A DNA stretch of 43,479 nucleotides, taken from positions 1-43,479 of the forward strand of contig NZ_JADDRL010000081.1 in the NCBI RefSeq assembly GCF_021538895.1. The letters are read 5' to 3'. The notes below the pieces were generated by a model, which saw only the letters and a list, made by a program, of their open reading frames with translations, ran no database searches and was not told where the DNA came from. The position numbers and the translations under genes are program-made. Source of the stretch: Streptomyces olivochromogenes. GTDB taxonomy: Bacteria; Actinomycetota; Actinomycetes; Streptomycetales; Streptomycetaceae. Of this stretch, positions 7,104-15,108 are shown piece by piece; position 1 is the stretch's first letter, and each line of letters starts with the position of its first letter.

Positions 7104-8261
7104 TTGGCCGGATCGGCTGACTTCGACCTGTACCGCCCGTCCGAGGAGCACGACATGCTCCGCGATGTCGTCCGCTCGCTGGTCGAGGCGAAGATCGCGC
7201 CGTTCGCCGCCGCGGTGGACGAGGAGGCCCGCTTCCCGCAGGAGGCGCTCGACGCTCTCGTCGCCAACGACCTGCACGCCGTGCACGTACCCGAGGAGTA
7301 CGGCGGCGCCGGTGCCGACGCGCTCGCCACGGTCATCGTGATCGAGGAGGTGGCGCGCGCCTGTGTGTCCTCCTCCCTCATCCCCGCGGTGAACAAGCTG
7401 GGCTCGCTGCCGGTGATCCTCTCCGGCTCCGAGGACCTGAAGAAGAAGTACCTGGCGCCGCTGGCCAAGGGCGACGCGATGTTCTCGTACTGCCTCTCCG
7501 AGCCGGAGGCGGGCTCGGACGCGGGCGGCATGACGACGAAGGCGGTCCGCGACGGCGACCACTACGTCCTCAACGGCGTGAAGCGCTGGATCACCAACGC
7601 GGGCGTCTCCGAGTACTACACGGTCATGGCCGTGACCGACCCGACCAAGCGCACCAAGGGCATCTCCGCCTTCGTCGTCGAGAAGTCGGACGAGGGCGTC
7701 TCCTTCGGTGCCCCGGAGAAGAAGCTCGGCATCAAGGGTTCCCCGACCCGCGAGGTCTACTTCGACAACGTCCGCATCCCGGCCGACCGCATCATCGGCG
7801 AGGAGGGCACCGGCTTCGCCACGGCGATGAAGACGCTGGACCACACCCGCATCACCATCGCCGCCCAGGCCCTCGGCGTCGCCCAGGGCGCCCTCGACTA
7901 CGCCAAGGGCTACGTCCAGGAGCGCAAGCAGTTCGGCAAGCCGATCGCCGACTTCCAGGGCGTCCAGTTCATGCTGGCCGACATGGCCATGAAGATCGCC
8001 GCCGCCCGCGCCCTCACCTACCAGGCCGCGGCAGCCTCCGAGCGCGGCGACAGCGACCTCACCTTCCAGGGCGCCGCGGCCAAGTGCTTCGCCTCGGACG
8101 TGGCGATGGAGGTCACGACGGACGCCGTCCAGCTCCTCGGCGGCTACGGCTACACGCGGGACTACCCGGTGGAGCGCATGATGCGTGATGCGAAAATCAC
8201 ACAAATCTACGAAGGTACGAACCAGGTCCAGCGGATCGTCATGGCCCGCAACCTGCCGTAG
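7104..8261 (+). CDS. Acyl-CoA dehydrogenase
   Basis: FAD flavoenzyme that introduces the alpha-beta double bond into acyl-CoA in beta-oxidation or branched-chain catabolism. Domains run in the usual order: N-terminal helices (1-115), a beta domain with MFSYCLSEPEAGSD and KRWITNAG (flavin and substrate contacts), and a C-terminal helical domain. The catalytic base is Glu370 in QIYEGTNQVQR. The length of 385 residues is normal. The start is a TTG at 7104, preceded by a purine-rich GAGAG; the first in-frame ATG is 17 codons later, inside the conserved N-terminal helix, so the TTG is favoured. Chain-length specificity cannot be read from sequence. A G+C hairpin follows the stop. Confidence 0.94.
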   Translation: MAGSADFDLYRPSEEHDMLRDVVRSLVEAKIAPFAAAVDEEARFPQEALDALVANDLHAVHVPEEYGGAGADALATVIVIEEVARACVSSSLIPAVNKLGSLPVILSGSEDLKKKYLAPLAKGDAMFSYCLSEPEAGSDAGGMTTKAVRDGDHYVLNGVKRWITNAGVSEYYTVMAVTDPTKRTKGISAFVVEKSDEGVSFGAPEKKLGIKGSPTREVYFDNVRIPADRIIGEEGTGFATAMKTLDHTRITIAAQALGVAQGALDYAKGYVQERKQFGKPIADFQGVQFMLADMAMKIAAARALTYQAAAASERGDSDLTFQGAAAKCFASDVAMEVTTDAVQLLGGYGYTRDYPVERMMRDAKITQIYEGTNQVQRIVMARNLP

Positions 8262-8282
8262 GGCACGCCTTCTTCGCGGCTT

Positions 8283-8317
8283 CGTGGCCCTTCGTCCCGC
8301 CCGGACGGAGGGCCACG
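8283..8317 (+). terminator. Hairpin terminator after the acyl-CoA dehydrogenase gene
   Basis: Arms at 8283-8297 and 8303-8317 around a five-base loop. They pair over 15 positions with one G-U wobble. It begins 22 bases after the stop codon. Confidence 0.75.
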
Positions 8318-8408
8318 GGCGTCTCCTGAATGGCACTACCGGGCGGTCGGGCGTAGGACGGAACCACATGGGGCCCGCCCTGGGCCCCTCTGCCTCTCAG
8401 GAGGAGCC

Positions 8409-8771
8409 ATGACCCAGCCCGGAACCATGAGCGCCATGAGCAAGCAGATGCAGGACTGCGTCGAGGCGTGCATGTCCTGCCACACCGTCTGCGAGGAGAC
8501 CATGAGCTCCTGCATGCAGATGGGCGGTCAGGCCCAGATGCAGATCATGCGCGCGCTCATGGACTGCTCCGAGATGACCCGGATGTGCGCCGACATGATG
8601 ATGCGCCGCTCGCCCATGTCCGCCGAGATGTGCGCGATGTGCGCCAAGGCGTGCGACATGTGCGCCGAGGCGTGTATGGCGATGCCGGACGATCCCCAGA
8701 TGATGCGCTGCGCCGAGGCGTGTCGCCGCTGCGCCGACATGTGCCGCGCGATGGCGGGCGCCCGTATGTGA
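8409..8771 (+). CDS. Cys- and Met-rich copper-storage-like four-helix protein
   Basis: A 120-residue protein with 16 cysteines (17, 21, 24, 28, 35, 53, 60, 75, 78, 82, 85, 89, 101, 105, 108, 112) and 27 methionines, so over a third of residues contain sulfur. Cysteines recur as CxxxC and CxxC along four predicted helices, which is the pattern of the DUF326/Csp copper-storage family, where Cys side chains line a four-helix bundle and hold many Cu(I) ions. No signal peptide or Tat motif is seen, so it would be cytosolic (Csp3-like). The ATG has AGGAGGA at 8399-8405, ideally placed. The very high Met content is unusual compared with the members I recall. It is a monocistronic unit flanked by two terminators. 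Metal identity is inferred from family. Confidence 0.82.
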   Translation: MTQPGTMSAMSKQMQDCVEACMSCHTVCEETMSSCMQMGGQAQMQIMRALMDCSEMTRMCADMMMRRSPMSAEMCAMCAKACDMCAEACMAMPDDPQMMRCAEACRRCADMCRAMAGARM

Positions 8772-8789
8772 CCCACCCCGGCACCACCA

Positions 8790-8822
8790 AAGGGCGCCTC
8801 ACGGGGCGCCCTTGATCTTTTT
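8790..8822 (+). terminator. Rho-independent terminator with U-tract
   Basis: A perfect 9-bp stem (8790-8798 with 8805-8813), a six-base loop, then a T-rich tail with TTTTT at 8818-8822. A true U-tract is uncommon at this GC content, so this is the most canonical terminator in the window. Confidence 0.85.
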
Positions 8823-8850
8823 CCGACGCCCCCTGCGGCAGGCTCACCCC

Positions 8851-9684
8851 ATGACGATCTCTCCGAGCGCCACCGAAGCCTTCGACGCCGCCGAGCGAGC
8901 CATGTGGGACGGCCGGGCCGAGGCCTACGGCAGAAGCTTCGCCCGGCTGTGCGCGTACCCCGTGGAGGCGCTGCTCGACGCCGCGCGGGTGGGCGCCGGG
9001 ACGCGCGTCCTCGACGTCGGCACCGGGACCGGCACGGCGGCCGTGGCCGCGCGGGAGCGCGGGGCGCTGGTGCGGGCCGTGGACGCGGATCCGGGCATGG
9101 TGGCGGCCGCCGTACGGCGCGGGATCGCCGCCGAGGTCGCCGTCCTTCCGGAACTGCCCTTCCCGGACGGAGCGTTCGACGCCGTCGTCGGGAACTTCGT
9201 GCTCAACCACGTCGGCCGCCCGCGTGCCGCGCTGGCCGAGCTGCGCCGGGTGCTGCGGCCCGGCGGGCGGGTCGCCCTGACGACCTGGGGCGCCCGGCGC
9301 GGCGCCGGGCAGGAGTTGCTCGGCCGGGCCTGTACGGCGGGCGGGGCCGTGCCGCCGGCGTACCTGCCGCGGCTCGATCCGGCCGAGGACTTCGCCCGGA
9401 CCCCGGACGGCCTCGCGGGGCTTCTGCGGGAAGCCGGGTTCGCCGACGCCGACGCCGGCGAACTCGCCTGGGACCACCGCACCACCGTCGAGGAGTGGTG
9501 GGGCGCCGCGGCCGACGGCCTCGCGACCATCGGGCTGGTCGTCACGTCGCAGGACGCCGGGACCGTCGTACGCATCAGGCACGAGTACGAGCGGCTGTGC
9601 GCCGAGTTCGCCGCCCCGGAAACGAATGGGGAAGGGCACCTGGCCCTTCCCCATGTGTCGTTGCTCGCCGCCGCGACGGCCTAG
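8851..9684 (+). CDS. Class I SAM-dependent methyltransferase
   Basis: A 277-residue methyltransferase of the UbiE/MenG-like superfamily. Motif I is VLDVGTGTGTAA at about residues 54-65; the acidic end of strand 2 is AVDADPGM, motif II-like VVGNFVLNHV follows, then the LRRVLRPGGRVALTTW strand. The C-terminal half (WWGAAADGLATIG...) is shared with a group of uncharacterised actinobacterial methyltransferases that end in a LALP-x3-LLA motif, as this one does. The substrate is unknown. The ATG at 8851 lacks a good ribosome site, but lies just before the conserved part. A hairpin sits inside the last 60 bases of the coding sequence. The gene converges with an LCP gene across a small mobile-element-like repeat. 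Confidence 0.88.
   Translation: MTISPSATEAFDAAERAMWDGRAEAYGRSFARLCAYPVEALLDAARVGAGTRVLDVGTGTGTAAVAARERGALVRAVDADPGMVAAAVRRGIAAEVAVLPELPFPDGAFDAVVGNFVLNHVGRPRAALAELRRVLRPGGRVALTTWGARRGAGQELLGRACTAGGAVPPAYLPRLDPAEDFARTPDGLAGLLREAGFADADAGELAWDHRTTVEEWWGAAADGLATIGLVVTSQDAGTVVRIRHEYERLCAEFAAPETNGEGHLALPHVSLLAAATA
9626..9654 (+). terminator. Perfect hairpin inside the 3' end of the methyltransferase gene
   Basis: A 12-bp perfect stem (9626-9637 with 9643-9654) and five-base loop lie 30 bases before the stop codon. The encoded residues still match the family C-terminus, so the hairpin overlaps true coding sequence. It could serve as terminator of this gene. Confidence 0.5.
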
Positions 9685-9696
9685 GACGGATCGGCC

Positions 9697-9887
9697 CTAG
9701 GGGGTGTCGTTTGGATCATCCCGGCGTCGCGGGGTCTGGCACGCACATCTGCCGCGTTGTCGTCACTCGCCGACGCTCCGCGTCGACTCCCTCCTCCGCC
9801 TTGCAGCTGCACGCACCAGACCCCGCTCGGGGTCGGCCGATCCGCACCGTTCGTCACGGCCGGCCTGATCCAAACGACACCCCCTAG
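9697..9887. mobile_element. 191-bp MITE-like element with 22-bp terminal inverted repeats
   Basis: The two ends are perfect 22-bp inverted repeats at 9697-9718 and 9866-9887, each with the core GGGGTGTCGTTTGGATC. A second inverted pair lies inside: GGGGTCTGG-CACGCA near 9737 is mirrored by TGCACGCACCAGACCCC near 9810. There is no coding capacity for a transposase, so this is a non-autonomous element. The outermost CTAG occurs at both ends and may be the target-site duplication or the repeat tip. From memory, related GATCCAAACGACACCCC ends are dispersed in Streptomyces genomes. The right end contains the stop codon of the adjacent LCP gene. Confidence 0.8.
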
Positions 9888-11188
9888 TTACCGGTGACGG
9901 TCACCTTCTCGTCGTTGTTGAGCTCGTTGACCAGCGTCTTGACCTTCGCCTTGTCCCAGACGAGGTTGCCGCCGGTGGAGCCGGAGATCGGCATGTTCAG
10001 CGAGGTGCCGTCACCGCTGTTGACGCCCTTCATCGCCCAGAACATGGAGGCCAGGTTCCACAGGCTCATGTCCTTGTCGACGGTCAGGGAGTCCAGGCCC
10101 GCGCCCATGGTCGGGTAGAACTTGAAGGGGTTCAGGACCGTCGACGGGGTGGCCACCTGGTGGGCCAGCGCCGAGAGGAACTTCTGCTGGTTCTTCGTGC
10201 GCTGGAGGTCGGAGGTGGCGAAGGCGTGCCGGGTGCGGACGAAGGCGAGGGCCTGCTCGCCGTTCAGCGTCTGCTTGCCCGCCTTGAAGTCGGCGCCCGA
10301 GTACTTGTCCTTGAAGCCCTTGTCGATGTCGATCTCGACGCCGCCGACCGCGTCCACGATCTTCGCGAAGCCGCCGAAGCCGATCTCCACGTAGTGGTCG
10401 ATGTGCAGGCCGGTGTTGAACTCGACGGTGCGCACGAGCAGCGTCGGGCCGTCCTCGGCGTAGGCCGCGTTCAGCTTGGTGTGGCGGCCCCGGGCCGGGT
10501 AGACCTTCCCGGACGCCGATCCCTTGTACGACGGGATCACCACGTCCGAGTCACGTGGCAGCGAGATCAGCGTGTCGCCGCTGTCGCCGACGTGCAGGAT
10601 CATCATCGAGTCGGTGCGCTGGCCCTCGGCGGAGCCGGTGTGCAGCTTCTTCTTGTCCTCGGCCGTCATGCCCTTGCGGCTGTCGGAGCCGACGATCAGG
10701 TAGTTCGTGCCGTCGCCCGTCTCGGGCCGGTCTATGACCTTGGACAGGTCGACGTCACGGTGGAGCTTGGAGTCGGCCCAGAAATAGGTCGCCACGGAGG
10801 TGACGACCAGGACGGTCACGAGGGTGATCGCCGTCCACTTGAGGCGGCGCCGCCAGTTCGGGGCGGGACGCGGACCGTAGTCGGGCGTACCGTCGCCGCC
10901 GCCCGGGCCGCCGCCGTAGACCTGGCCCGTGTTGTAGCCGCTGTCGTAGTCACCGTAGCCGTCGTCGTACCCCTGACCGTCGGAGTACGTCGGCTGCTGC
11001 GGGACACCGGCGCCGTACGGCGGTGCGGACGGGCCGCCGTTGCCGTACCCGCCCTGGCGCCCGGACGGGGCCGCCGGGCCGCGCCGGACCTGGCGCATCA
11101 CCCGCGCGCTCTCGGGCTGCGCGTTGGCACTGCCGCGTCCGTAGCGGTTGCCGTTGTCGTCGGACCATCGCTCGGGCCAATCGTTCAT
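9884..11188 (-). CDS. LytR-CpsA-Psr (LCP) family protein 1
   Basis: A 434-residue LCP protein. LCP enzymes transfer polymers such as teichoic acids or arabinogalactan-like glycans from undecaprenyl pyrophosphate to peptidoglycan, outside the membrane. It has a long Gly/Tyr/Gln/Pro-rich cytoplasmic N-terminus (about 43-110), one membrane helix (118-137), then the catalytic domain: YLIVGSDSRKG, RTDSMMILHV, LISLPRDS, KLNAAYAEDGP, DHYVEIGFGGF, AVGGVEIDID, LNGEQALAFVRTRH and LQRTKNQQKFL. The key Arg/Asp residues are present. There is no C-terminal LytR_C domain. The ATG at 11188 has GGGG just upstream; the frame is open to 11269 without homology. The TAG stop lies in the terminal repeat of the 191-bp element. 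It is divergent from the thioesterase gene. Confidence 0.92.
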   Translation of the reverse strand: MNDWPERWSDDNGNRYGRGSANAQPESARVMRQVRRGPAAPSGRQGGYGNGGPSAPPYGAGVPQQPTYSDGQGYDDGYGDYDSGYNTGQVYGGGPGGGDGTPDYGPRPAPNWRRRLKWTAITLVTVLVVTSVATYFWADSKLHRDVDLSKVIDRPETGDGTNYLIVGSDSRKGMTAEDKKKLHTGSAEGQRTDSMMILHVGDSGDTLISLPRDSDVVIPSYKGSASGKVYPARGRHTKLNAAYAEDGPTLLVRTVEFNTGLHIDHYVEIGFGGFAKIVDAVGGVEIDIDKGFKDKYSGADFKAGKQTLNGEQALAFVRTRHAFATSDLQRTKNQQKFLSALAHQVATPSTVLNPFKFYPTMGAGLDSLTVDKDMSLWNLASMFWAMKGVNSGDGTSLNMPISGSTGGNLVWDKAKVKTLVNELNNDEKVTVTGN

Positions 11189-11307
11189 GGGCCCCAGTGT
11201 GCAGGGACGGACTGTGTGCTCGACAAGGGGCGTCGAAAAATCAGGGCAGCGCTGTTGCGAAGATGACACAAAGTCCGCGCATGTTGCTTCGGCATAAGGT
11301 GGAGGCC

Positions 11308-11856
11308 ATGACAGACCAGGTTCCGGACATAGATCCGGACATTCCGGGCAAGGTGACCTCGGCGTCCCGCACCACCCTCAGCCACATCATGACCCACAAC
11401 GACACCAACCTTCTGGGGACGGTGCACGGTGGTGTGATCATGAAGCTGGTCGACGACGCGGCGGGCGCGGTGGCCGGCCGGCACTGCGGCGGTCCCGCCG
11501 TCACCGCGTCCATGGACGAGATGGCGTTCCTGGAACCGGTCCGGGTCGGCGACCTGGTCCATGTGAAGGCCCAGGTCAACTGGACCGGGCGGACCTCCAT
11601 GGAGGTCGGCGTACGGGTCCTCGCCGAGCGCTGGAACGAGTCCACCCCGCCCACCCAGGTCGGCTCCGCCTACCTCGTGTTCGCGGCCGTCGACGCCGAC
11701 GGCAAGCCCCGCCGGGTCCCGCCGGTCCTCCCGGAGACGGAACGCGACAAGCGCCGCTACCAGGAGGCCCAGATCCGCCGCACCCACCGCCTGGCCCGCC
11801 GCCGCGAAATCAGAGAACTCCGCGAGAGGCGCGCAGCGGAGGGCTTCGAGGACTAG
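11308..11856 (+). CDS. Acyl-CoA thioesterase (hotdog fold)
   Basis: A 182-residue single hotdog-domain protein of the YciA/ACOT group, which hydrolyses acyl-CoA to free acid and CoA. The N-terminal strand has SHIMTHNDTNLLGTVHGG, where the Asn-Asp and His-Gly-Gly are typical; LVDDAAGAVAGRHCGG and MDEMAFLEPVRVGDLVHVKAQV follow, and GRTSMEVGVRV closes the sheet. The C-terminal ~45 residues are highly basic and helical (RRYQEAQIRRTHRLARRR), a common extension in actinobacteria. The ATG at 11308 has an AAGGTGGAGG ribosome site; an ATG at 11281 in frame is an alternative. It is convergent with LCP2 across the minisatellite. Confidence 0.9.
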   Translation: MTDQVPDIDPDIPGKVTSASRTTLSHIMTHNDTNLLGTVHGGVIMKLVDDAAGAVAGRHCGGPAVTASMDEMAFLEPVRVGDLVHVKAQVNWTGRTSMEVGVRVLAERWNESTPPTQVGSAYLVFAAVDADGKPRRVPPVLPETERDKRRYQEAQIRRTHRLARRREIRELRERRAAEGFED

Positions 11857-11870
11857 GGCCCGCCCCACGG

Positions 11871-12426
11871 ATCCCGTCGGAGACGCGGGCCTGGCACGTC
11901 GAGCAGCCCTTGGGCTCTGCCCGGCGGCTCGCGCCGGTGATGCGGGTCCGGCACTTCGGGCGGTCCTTGAGTTCTGCCCGCTGGCTCACGTCGATGACGC
12001 GGAGCTTGGCACCCCGGGCAGGTCCTGGGTTGTGTCCGGCGGCTCGCGCCGGTGACGGGCCTGGCACTTCGGACAGGCCTCGGGCTCTGCCCGGCGGCTC
12101 ACGTCGGTGATGCGGGCCCGGCACTCGGGCAGGTTCTGGGTGCGCCGCTGGCTCGCGCCGGTGACGCTGGCCTGGTATCTCGGACAGGTTCTGGGTTCTG
12201 CTCGGCGGTTCACGTCGCTGATGCGGGCCTGGTACCTCGGACGGGCCTGGGTCCTGCTCGGTGGCTCGCGTCGGTGATGCGGGCCCGGCGCTTCGGGCAG
12301 GCCTCGGGTCTCTGCCCGCTGCCTCGCGCCGGTGACGCGGGCCCGGTACCCGGGACGGGCCCTGGAGTCTGCCCGCTGCCTCGCGCCGGTGACGCGGGCC
12401 CGGCGCCCCGGGAACGCCCTGGATCA
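11871..12426. repeat. ~57-bp minisatellite, nine full units plus a partial
   Basis: This 560-base gap between two convergent genes is almost entirely a tandem repeat. Units begin at about 11928, 11985, 12043, 12098, 12152, 12209, 12265, 12323 and 12380, with spacings of 57, 58, 55, 54, 57, 56, 58 and 57; a degenerate unit precedes the first. Each unit reads roughly CTCGCGCCGGTGATGCGGG, then CCGGCACTTCGGGCAGG, then a CTGGGTTCTGCCCGGCGG end. Two variants (CTCGCGCCGGTGA and CTCACGTCG-TGA) partly alternate. The most frequent unit length is divisible by three. On the minus strand one frame gives a CPKCQARITxVSRRAEP-like peptide per unit, but indels break it. The last unit abuts the LCP2 stop. No spacers, so not CRISPR. 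Confidence 0.88.
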
Positions 12427-13929
12427 CGCGTTGCCGGGGCACACCACCTCGTCGCCGTGGACCACTCCCGCTCGGCCCTGGTCCAGGGTGTCCGGCTTCA
12501 CCTTGCGTACCTCCTTGAAGTCCGCGCCGGCGATGACCCGCAGCACCGGCCCACGGCCCGGCGTCGGCCGTAGTTCGCTGCCGGGCAGGGCCGCCGCCAG
12601 GGTCCTGGCCGAGCGGTCCCAGCGGGGGTCGTAGACGATCACCGTCCGGCGCACGGAGTGCTCCGTGGAGGTCACCGGCTGCCGGGTGGTGGCGAAGCCC
12701 GTCGCGGCCAGGGCCGTGTCCATCCGCCGGGCCAGCCCCGCCGTCGCGGTGCCGTTCTCCACCTGGACGCGGACCTGCTGGGGGGCCACCTCCACCGGCA
12801 CGGCCGCCGGGCCGTGCTCGTGCCGCGGGCGCTTCAGGGCCAGCGGCTTGTCGTCGCGCAGGGCCTGGAACAGCTGGTCCGCCCCGGCCGGATCCCACTT
12901 CAGCGTCGAGCCGATCCCCTTCACCGGGTATCCCAGCCGGCCGATCGGCACGGTGGTGAACTCGGACGAGGACGGGGAGAAGCTGCGCATCGCCCGGCCG
13001 AGGTCGAGCAGTTCGTCCGCGCCGAAGCCCTTGTCCGCGCGCACCGAGCCCAGCACCGCCCGCGTCACGTCCCGGAACCTCATCGGATTCAGCAGCACCC
13101 CCGAGGAGGTCGCCCGCTCGATCAGCGCCGCCAGGAACCGCTGCTGGCGCTTCATCCGGCCGAGGTCCGAGGCGCCGTCGATGTGCCGGGACCGGACGTA
13201 CTGCAGGGCCTGCCCGCCCATCAGCGTGTGCGTGCCGGCCGGCAGGTCCAGGCCGGTGTACGAGTCCTTCATCGGCTGCGCGGTGCAGATCCGCACGCCG
13301 CCGAGCACGTCCACGGTCCGCATGAAGCTGGTGAAGTCGACCTCCAGATAGTGGTCGATCTTCACATGGGTCATGTTCTCGACCGTGCGCACGGTCAGTT
13401 GCGGCCCGCCCTCCGCGTACGCCGCGTTGATCTTGATCGGGTGCGGCGCCAGCGACCGCCCGGTCGCCTCGTCGACGTGCTCGGGCACCTCGGCGTACGA
13501 GTCGCGCGGCAGGCTCACCACGCTCGCCCGCTCCCGGTCCTGCGAGATGTGCACGATCATGATCGTGTCGGTGCAGTGGCAGGGCGCCCCGCCCAGCCGG
13601 AACCGGCGCCGCTCCTGCTCCGTGATCTTGTCGCGGCCGTCGGTGCCGACCAGCAGCACGTTCATGCCGTGGCTCCCGCGCGGGCGGTTCTTCATGTCCT
13701 TGAACGGATCCACCCGGGCGATGTCCGCGTCGAGGCTGGTGACCACCGCGTGCCCGATCCCGGCCGAGGCCAGCACCACCACGGACAGGGTGGTCACCGC
13801 CCGCATGGCCCAGCGCGGCCGTCTGCGCGGCGGCTTGCGCCGTACGGATGACTGCGGCGCACGCCGCGGCTGGGGCGGCCGGGGGCTCTGTCGCGGCCGT
13901 GCGGGGGAGCGGGGCGGTGGAGCGGGCAT
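12424..13929 (-). CDS. LCP family protein 2 with C-terminal LytR_C domain
   Basis: A 501-residue protein: Pro/Arg-rich cytoplasmic N-terminus (1-41), one membrane helix (42-64), and an extracytoplasmic LCP domain with MNVLLVGTDGRDK, CTDTIMIVHI, VVSLPRDSY, KINAAYAEGGP, DHYLEVDFTSF, LGGVRICTA, LMGGQALQYVRSRH and GRMKRQQRFL. From about residue 375 a LytR_C domain follows (VRVQVENGTATAGLARRMDT...). A Cys pair (PCHC) in the catalytic domain and a lone Cys near the C-terminus may form disulfides. The ATG at 13929 has GGAGG six bases upstream. It is divergent from the ExoA-like glycosyltransferase gene. Its stop codon is directly joined to the minisatellite, so the C-terminus may have been shaped by it. 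Confidence 0.92.
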   Translation of the reverse strand: MPAPPPRSPARPRQSPRPPQPRRAPQSSVRRKPPRRRPRWAMRAVTTLSVVVLASAGIGHAVVTSLDADIARVDPFKDMKNRPRGSHGMNVLLVGTDGRDKITEQERRRFRLGGAPCHCTDTIMIVHISQDRERASVVSLPRDSYAEVPEHVDEATGRSLAPHPIKINAAYAEGGPQLTVRTVENMTHVKIDHYLEVDFTSFMRTVDVLGGVRICTAQPMKDSYTGLDLPAGTHTLMGGQALQYVRSRHIDGASDLGRMKRQQRFLAALIERATSSGVLLNPMRFRDVTRAVLGSVRADKGFGADELLDLGRAMRSFSPSSSEFTTVPIGRLGYPVKGIGSTLKWDPAGADQLFQALRDDKPLALKRPRHEHGPAAVPVEVAPQQVRVQVENGTATAGLARRMDTALAATGFATTRQPVTSTEHSVRRTVIVYDPRWDRSARTLAAALPGSELRPTPGRGPVLRVIAGADFKEVRKVKPDTLDQGRAGVVHGDEVVCPGNA

Positions 13930-14057
13930 GGAACCTCCGCTGGGGGCGGGGCCGTACGTGGGATCGTGAGCACCGTAGGCCCATACGATCTCCAGCCCGC
14001 GGCGGCGGACCGGCGGCGCGCACCGGTGTCCCCCGTTCGCGGTAACGTGAGCCCCCT

Positions 14058-15086
14058 ATGAACGCCAATCCCGACGTGCAGCTCCCCGCCGTGTCCGTCA
14101 TCATGCCCGTCCTCGACGAGGAGCGGCATCTGCGCGGAGCCGTCCAAGCGATCCTCGCGCAGGAGTACGCCGGCGAGATGGAGGTCGTGATCGCCCTCGG
14201 TCCGTCCACGGACCGCACGGACGAGATCGCCGCCGAGCTCGTACGGGACGACCCGCGCGTGCACACCGTCCCCAACCCGACCGGCCGCACCCCCGCCGCG
14301 CTCAACGCCGCGATCAAGGCCTCCCGTCATCCGATCGTGGTCCGCGTCGACGGTCACGGCATGCTCTCGCCGAACTACATCGCCACCGCCGTACGGCTCC
14401 TGGAGGAGACCGGCGCGCAGAACGTCGGCGGCATCATGCATGCCGAGGGCGAGAACGACTGGGAGCACGCGGTCGCCGCCGCGATGACCTCGAAGATCGG
14501 GGTCGGCAACGCCGCCTTCCACACCGGCGGTTCGGCCGGACCGGCCGAGACGGTCTACCTCGGCGTCTTCCGGCGCGCGGCCCTGGAACAACAGGGCGGC
14601 TACAACGAGGAGTTCATCCGCGCCCAGGACTGGGAGCTCAACTTCCGGATCAGGGAGGCGGGCGGACTGATCTGGTTCTCGCCCGAGCTGAAGGTGTCGT
14701 ACCGGCCGCGGCCGAGCGTGCGCGCCCTTGCCAAGCAGTACAAGGACTACGGCCGCTGGCGGCACGTCGTCGCCCGCTACCACGAGGGCTCCATCAACCT
14801 GCGCTATCTCGCCCCGCCGGTCGCGGTGTGCGCGATCGCGGCCGGACTCGTGGTCGGCGCGGCCCTGACCCCGCTGGGTTTCCTGATCCCGGGCGGCTAT
14901 CTCGCGGCGATCGCGCTCGGCTCCGTACCGGCCGGCAAGGGGCTGCCGCTCAAGGCCCGGCTGCAGATCCCCGTGGCCCTCGCCACCATGCACATGTCGT
15001 GGGGCTGGGGCTTCCTCACCAGCCCGAAGGCGCTGGCGAAGAAGGTCATCGCGTCCCGTCGTCCGGCGGTGCTCACCTCCCGCTGA
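14058..15086 (+). CDS. GT2-family glycosyltransferase, ExoA-like
   Basis: A 342-residue inverting glycosyltransferase. The GT-A fold starts with VSVIMPVLDEERHL, the metal-binding DxD equivalent is VRVDGHG, and the acceptor/catalytic region has GGYNEEFIRAQDWELNFRIREAGG (two-part ED motif) with the WFSPELKVSYRPR strand. The C-terminal ~90 residues hold two hydrophobic segments (about 255-295), so it is membrane-anchored with the active site in the cytoplasm, like ExoA of succinoglycan synthesis. It presumably adds a sugar to a polyprenyl-linked intermediate. It sits among six LCP genes, so its product is a candidate LCP substrate (inference). TAACGT at 14042-14047 could be a -10 for an almost leaderless mRNA; a ribosome site is not evident. 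Confidence 0.9.
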   Translation: MNANPDVQLPAVSVIMPVLDEERHLRGAVQAILAQEYAGEMEVVIALGPSTDRTDEIAAELVRDDPRVHTVPNPTGRTPAALNAAIKASRHPIVVRVDGHGMLSPNYIATAVRLLEETGAQNVGGIMHAEGENDWEHAVAAAMTSKIGVGNAAFHTGGSAGPAETVYLGVFRRAALEQQGGYNEEFIRAQDWELNFRIREAGGLIWFSPELKVSYRPRPSVRALAKQYKDYGRWRHVVARYHEGSINLRYLAPPVAVCAIAAGLVVGAALTPLGFLIPGGYLAAIALGSVPAGKGLPLKARLQIPVALATMHMSWGWGFLTSPKALAKKVIASRRPAVLTSR

Positions 15087-15108
15087 GCACCGCCCGCCCC
15101 GGCCCGGA

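Noticed and set aside
11928..12426. The ~57-bp array as a CRISPR
   Set aside because: Units are contiguous with no unique spacers, they vary throughout, and no cas genes are present.
11810..14317. An 835-codon minus-strand frame spanning the minisatellite and LCP2 region
   Set aside because: The LCP2 protein is in another frame with all family motifs and a good ribosome site. The long frame is an antisense/alternate-frame shadow typical of high GC DNA.
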